A stretch of 64,000 nucleotides of DNA from Rubricoccus sp963708165. GTDB lineage: Bacteria; Bacteroidota; Rhodothermia; Rhodothermales; Rubricoccaceae. Below, in pieces: positions 60,694-64,000 of the stretch. A program made the translations under genes and the position numbers. The stretch is taken from positions 992,001-1,056,000 of the forward strand of contig OY970187.1 of NCBI GenBank assembly GCA_963708165.1. Reading direction: 5' to 3'. The notes beneath the pieces were generated by a model. It was not told the origin of the DNA. It ran no database searches and saw nothing but the letters and a program-made list of their open reading frames with translations. The first letter of the stretch is position 1. Each line of letters starts with the position of its first letter.

Positions 60694-60819
60694 TCAAGGT
60701 GCGACGGTGAGTTGGGCGGTCACCACCCCGCTGCCTACCTCCGCGCGAACGACGTACACGCCTGCGGTCCAGCTTGCCGTGCTCACCTCCCAGGTGTGCT
60801 CGCCTCTGGCGCCAGAGGC
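60694..60819 (-). pseudogene. Orphan fragment of a type IX secretion C-terminal sorting domain
   Basis: The minus-strand frame ending at TGA 60694-60696 reads EHTWEVSTASWTAGVYVVRA, then EVGSGVVTAQLTVAP. This is the end of a type A Por/T9SS C-terminal signal (strand, G-x-Y-x-V-R, strand). There is no upstream protein: the frame runs through a palindrome and the ftsH terminator. Probably the remains of a deleted cell-surface protein. Confidence 0.65.
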
Positions 60820-60822
60820 CAC

Positions 60823-60856
60823 AAAAAGGCCCCGGCTCTCCGGAGAGAGTCGGGGC
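60823..60856 (-). terminator. Intrinsic terminator of ftsH
   Basis: Minus strand: GCCCCGACTCTC, loop TCCG, GAGAGCCGGGGC (one mismatch) followed by CTTTTTG. It lies 30 bases past the ftsH stop. Independent of the dispersed repeat although one follows it. Confidence 0.85.
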
Positions 60857-60885
60857 GCGGATCATCTCGTCAGAGGCCTCTGGCG

Positions 60886-62985
<2,100 letters not shown>

Positions 62986-63169
62986 GCGAAGGGCGCGAGA
63001 GTCACGCGCCGGAAAAGCGAGCGCCGCGCGGGCGGCGGGGAAACCTCGCGGAAGCGGGGCCGGGCGATACCGGGAGCGAAACGGGCAAGTTCCGAATGCG
63101 CGTGCCCCCGCGCCTTCTCTTCGCACGCACGCCTCCGAGACGGGCTCCGGGCGCCAGAGGCCTCTGGCG

Positions 63170-64000
63170 CTATTCGCTGCTCAGGTCTTCGAGGCTGAGC
63201 AGACGCAGCGTGACAAGCGGCACGATGCTGGCGCCAGCACCCTGCACTTCGGCCGGAAGATCCTCGCGCACGCCGAACGCATCGGGGCGTGTCTCGAACT
63301 GGCCCACGACGATGCGGTAGCCATCGCCGTCGCGCACGGCCGCGGCGCGGATGTCACGCGCGAGATAATCCGTGAGGATGATCTGAACGGCCGCAGCATC
63401 GGGCACGCGCTGGGCGCGCCACGTAAACCCGCCGAGGGCAGAGTCGAGCGGCTCGGTGCCCTCAAAGCCGTACTGGACATAGATCTCGGGCTCTTCCACC
63501 TGCTCTACCGCCGTGCTCACCTCGGCGCCAGAGGCCTCTGGCGCCAGGCCTCCCAAGAGGGCAGCCGCCGTCCGTGCGTAGGCGGAGCCGGGCGCACGCG
63601 TCTGGACGAGTGCCAGCACGTCGGCGACTGTGGGTCCCGCCGGGACGGCAGACACAGGGTCTGCGGCCGGGACGAACTCCACAGAACCGGGTGCTTCAGA
63701 GCCTGCCGCTTCAGAGCCTGACGCTTCAGAGCCGAGCGTTTCGAGGTCCGGTACCACAGGATCGCCTGCGAGAGGGTCGGGCGTCGCCAGAGGCTGTGCG
63801 TCCTCTGGGTCCGGCAGTACGCTCTCTTCGCGGTCCGGCAGCGCCTCTGGCGTCAGCGTCGAGTCTGCAGGTGTGGGCTCGCCGAGCTCTGGTGCTGGGG
63901 GCGGAGCGCCCACGCGTTGCTGGCTGCTCGTTCGCACCTCATCCTCGTCGATCTGGCGGACCGGCTCGTCACTCGCACGATCGCGCAACGGCACCTCTCT
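63170..64000 (-). CDS. Hypothetical protein with a SPOR-like C-terminal domain, 5' end outside the window
   Basis: At least 276 residues; the frame is open to the window edge so the start is unknown. The N-terminal part is acidic, Pro-rich and disordered, with a 15-base tandem repeat (63694-63738) giving EASGSEAAGSEAPGS. The C-terminal 90 residues include TWRAQRVPDAAAVQIILTDY and GDGYRIVVGQFETRPDA, resembling SPOR/septal-type domains that bind denuded peptidoglycan; similarity is weak. Palindromes lie inside (63528-63545, APEASGAE) and against the TAG stop (63152-63169). Confidence 0.6.
   Translation of the reverse strand, partial: REVPLRDRASDEPVRQIDEDEVRTSSQQRVGAPPPAPELGEPTPADSTLTPEALPDREESVLPDPEDAQPLATPDPLAGDPVVPDLETLGSEASGSEAAGSEAPGSVEFVPAADPVSAVPAGPTVADVLALVQTRAPGSAYARTAAALLGGLAPEASGAEVSTAVEQVEEPEIYVQYGFEGTEPLDSALGGFTWRAQRVPDAAAVQIILTDYLARDIRAAAVRDGDGYRIVVGQFETRPDAFGVREDLPAEVQGAGASIVPLVTLRLLSLEDLSSE

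Larger units (their letters stand above)
60371..60885 (-). other. Leader of the superoperon and 3' region of ftsH
   Basis: 515 bases without a complete gene. From high to low coordinates: ftsH terminator (60823-60856), palindrome 60802-60819, a type IX sorting-domain remnant (60694-60819), three or four repeat units, then the rpsL leader with the hairpin at 60394-60416. No clear promoter motif can be chosen. Confidence 0.7.

Noticed and set aside
60572..60865. 97-codon minus-strand frame before rpsL
   Set aside because: Frame-shifted relative to the T9SS remnant, runs through the ftsH terminator, Arg/Gly-rich composition.

Overview
The window is about 65% GC by eye and gene-dense. It reads as chromosome from a Rhodothermota-like bacterium (Rhodothermales, probably close to Rubricoccus/Rubrivirga). 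Support for this: a broken type IX secretion sorting domain, BatA/BatB aerotolerance proteins, a DASH cryptochrome with a DUF2256 gene, an L16 carrying a helix-hairpin-helix module usually seen on other Bacteroidota ribosomal proteins, and almost no Shine-Dalgarno sequences. There is no transposase, prophage, CRISPR array, rRNA or recognisable tRNA.

Layout. 1-8.5 kb: small secreted proteins, topA, a YdjM/DUF457-like membrane protein, batA-batB and a histone-deacetylase-family hydrolase. 8.7-13 kb: a stand-alone receiver protein, a NarL-type regulator/PAS histidine kinase pair and a cysteine desulfurase. 13-21 kb: a frameshifted secreted protein, clpX, a gluQ/hydrolase pair, DUF2256, a lipoprotein, cryptochrome DASH, a LexA-like repressor and recO. 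21-30 kb: a ComEA-like HhH protein, glgA-glgC, two paralogous lipoproteins, pfkA, a DUF1460 amidase-like lipoprotein, aat and a biotin carboxyl carrier protein. 30-38 kb: rlmB, a decarboxylase fused in frame to lgt, a methyltransferase lipoprotein, terC, a glycosyltransferase and an AP2-domain protein. 38-60.4 kb: a complete minus-strand str-S10-spc-alpha superoperon running rpsL, rpsG, fusA, tuf, rpsJ to rplQ, including map, infA, secY and rpoA. 60.9-64 kb: ftsH and a partial SPOR-like protein.

The most striking signal is a 9-bp unit, GCCTCTGGC / GCCAGAGGC (10 bp with the flanking G or C), which litters the whole window. It occurs singly inside genes in all three reading frames, giving the recurring peptides ASG/ARG, PLA/PEA and LWR/RQR. 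It also occurs as more than 40 perfect 16-18-bp palindromes in two arrangements, centre GGCGCC or centre AGGCCT. The palindromes sit mostly at gene ends, often sharing bases with the stop codon (TAGCCTCTGGC), and some form intrinsic terminators. This resembles HIP1 of cyanobacteria or the DNA-uptake sequences of Neisseriaceae and Pasteurellaceae, and it is the best candidate here for an undescribed system.

The repeat seems to shape genes. One copy sits exactly at a frameshift in the decarboxylase, several fill the stop-free linker fusing lgt to that gene, and one marks where a response-regulator remnant ends. It is almost absent inside the ribosomal protein genes but common between them.
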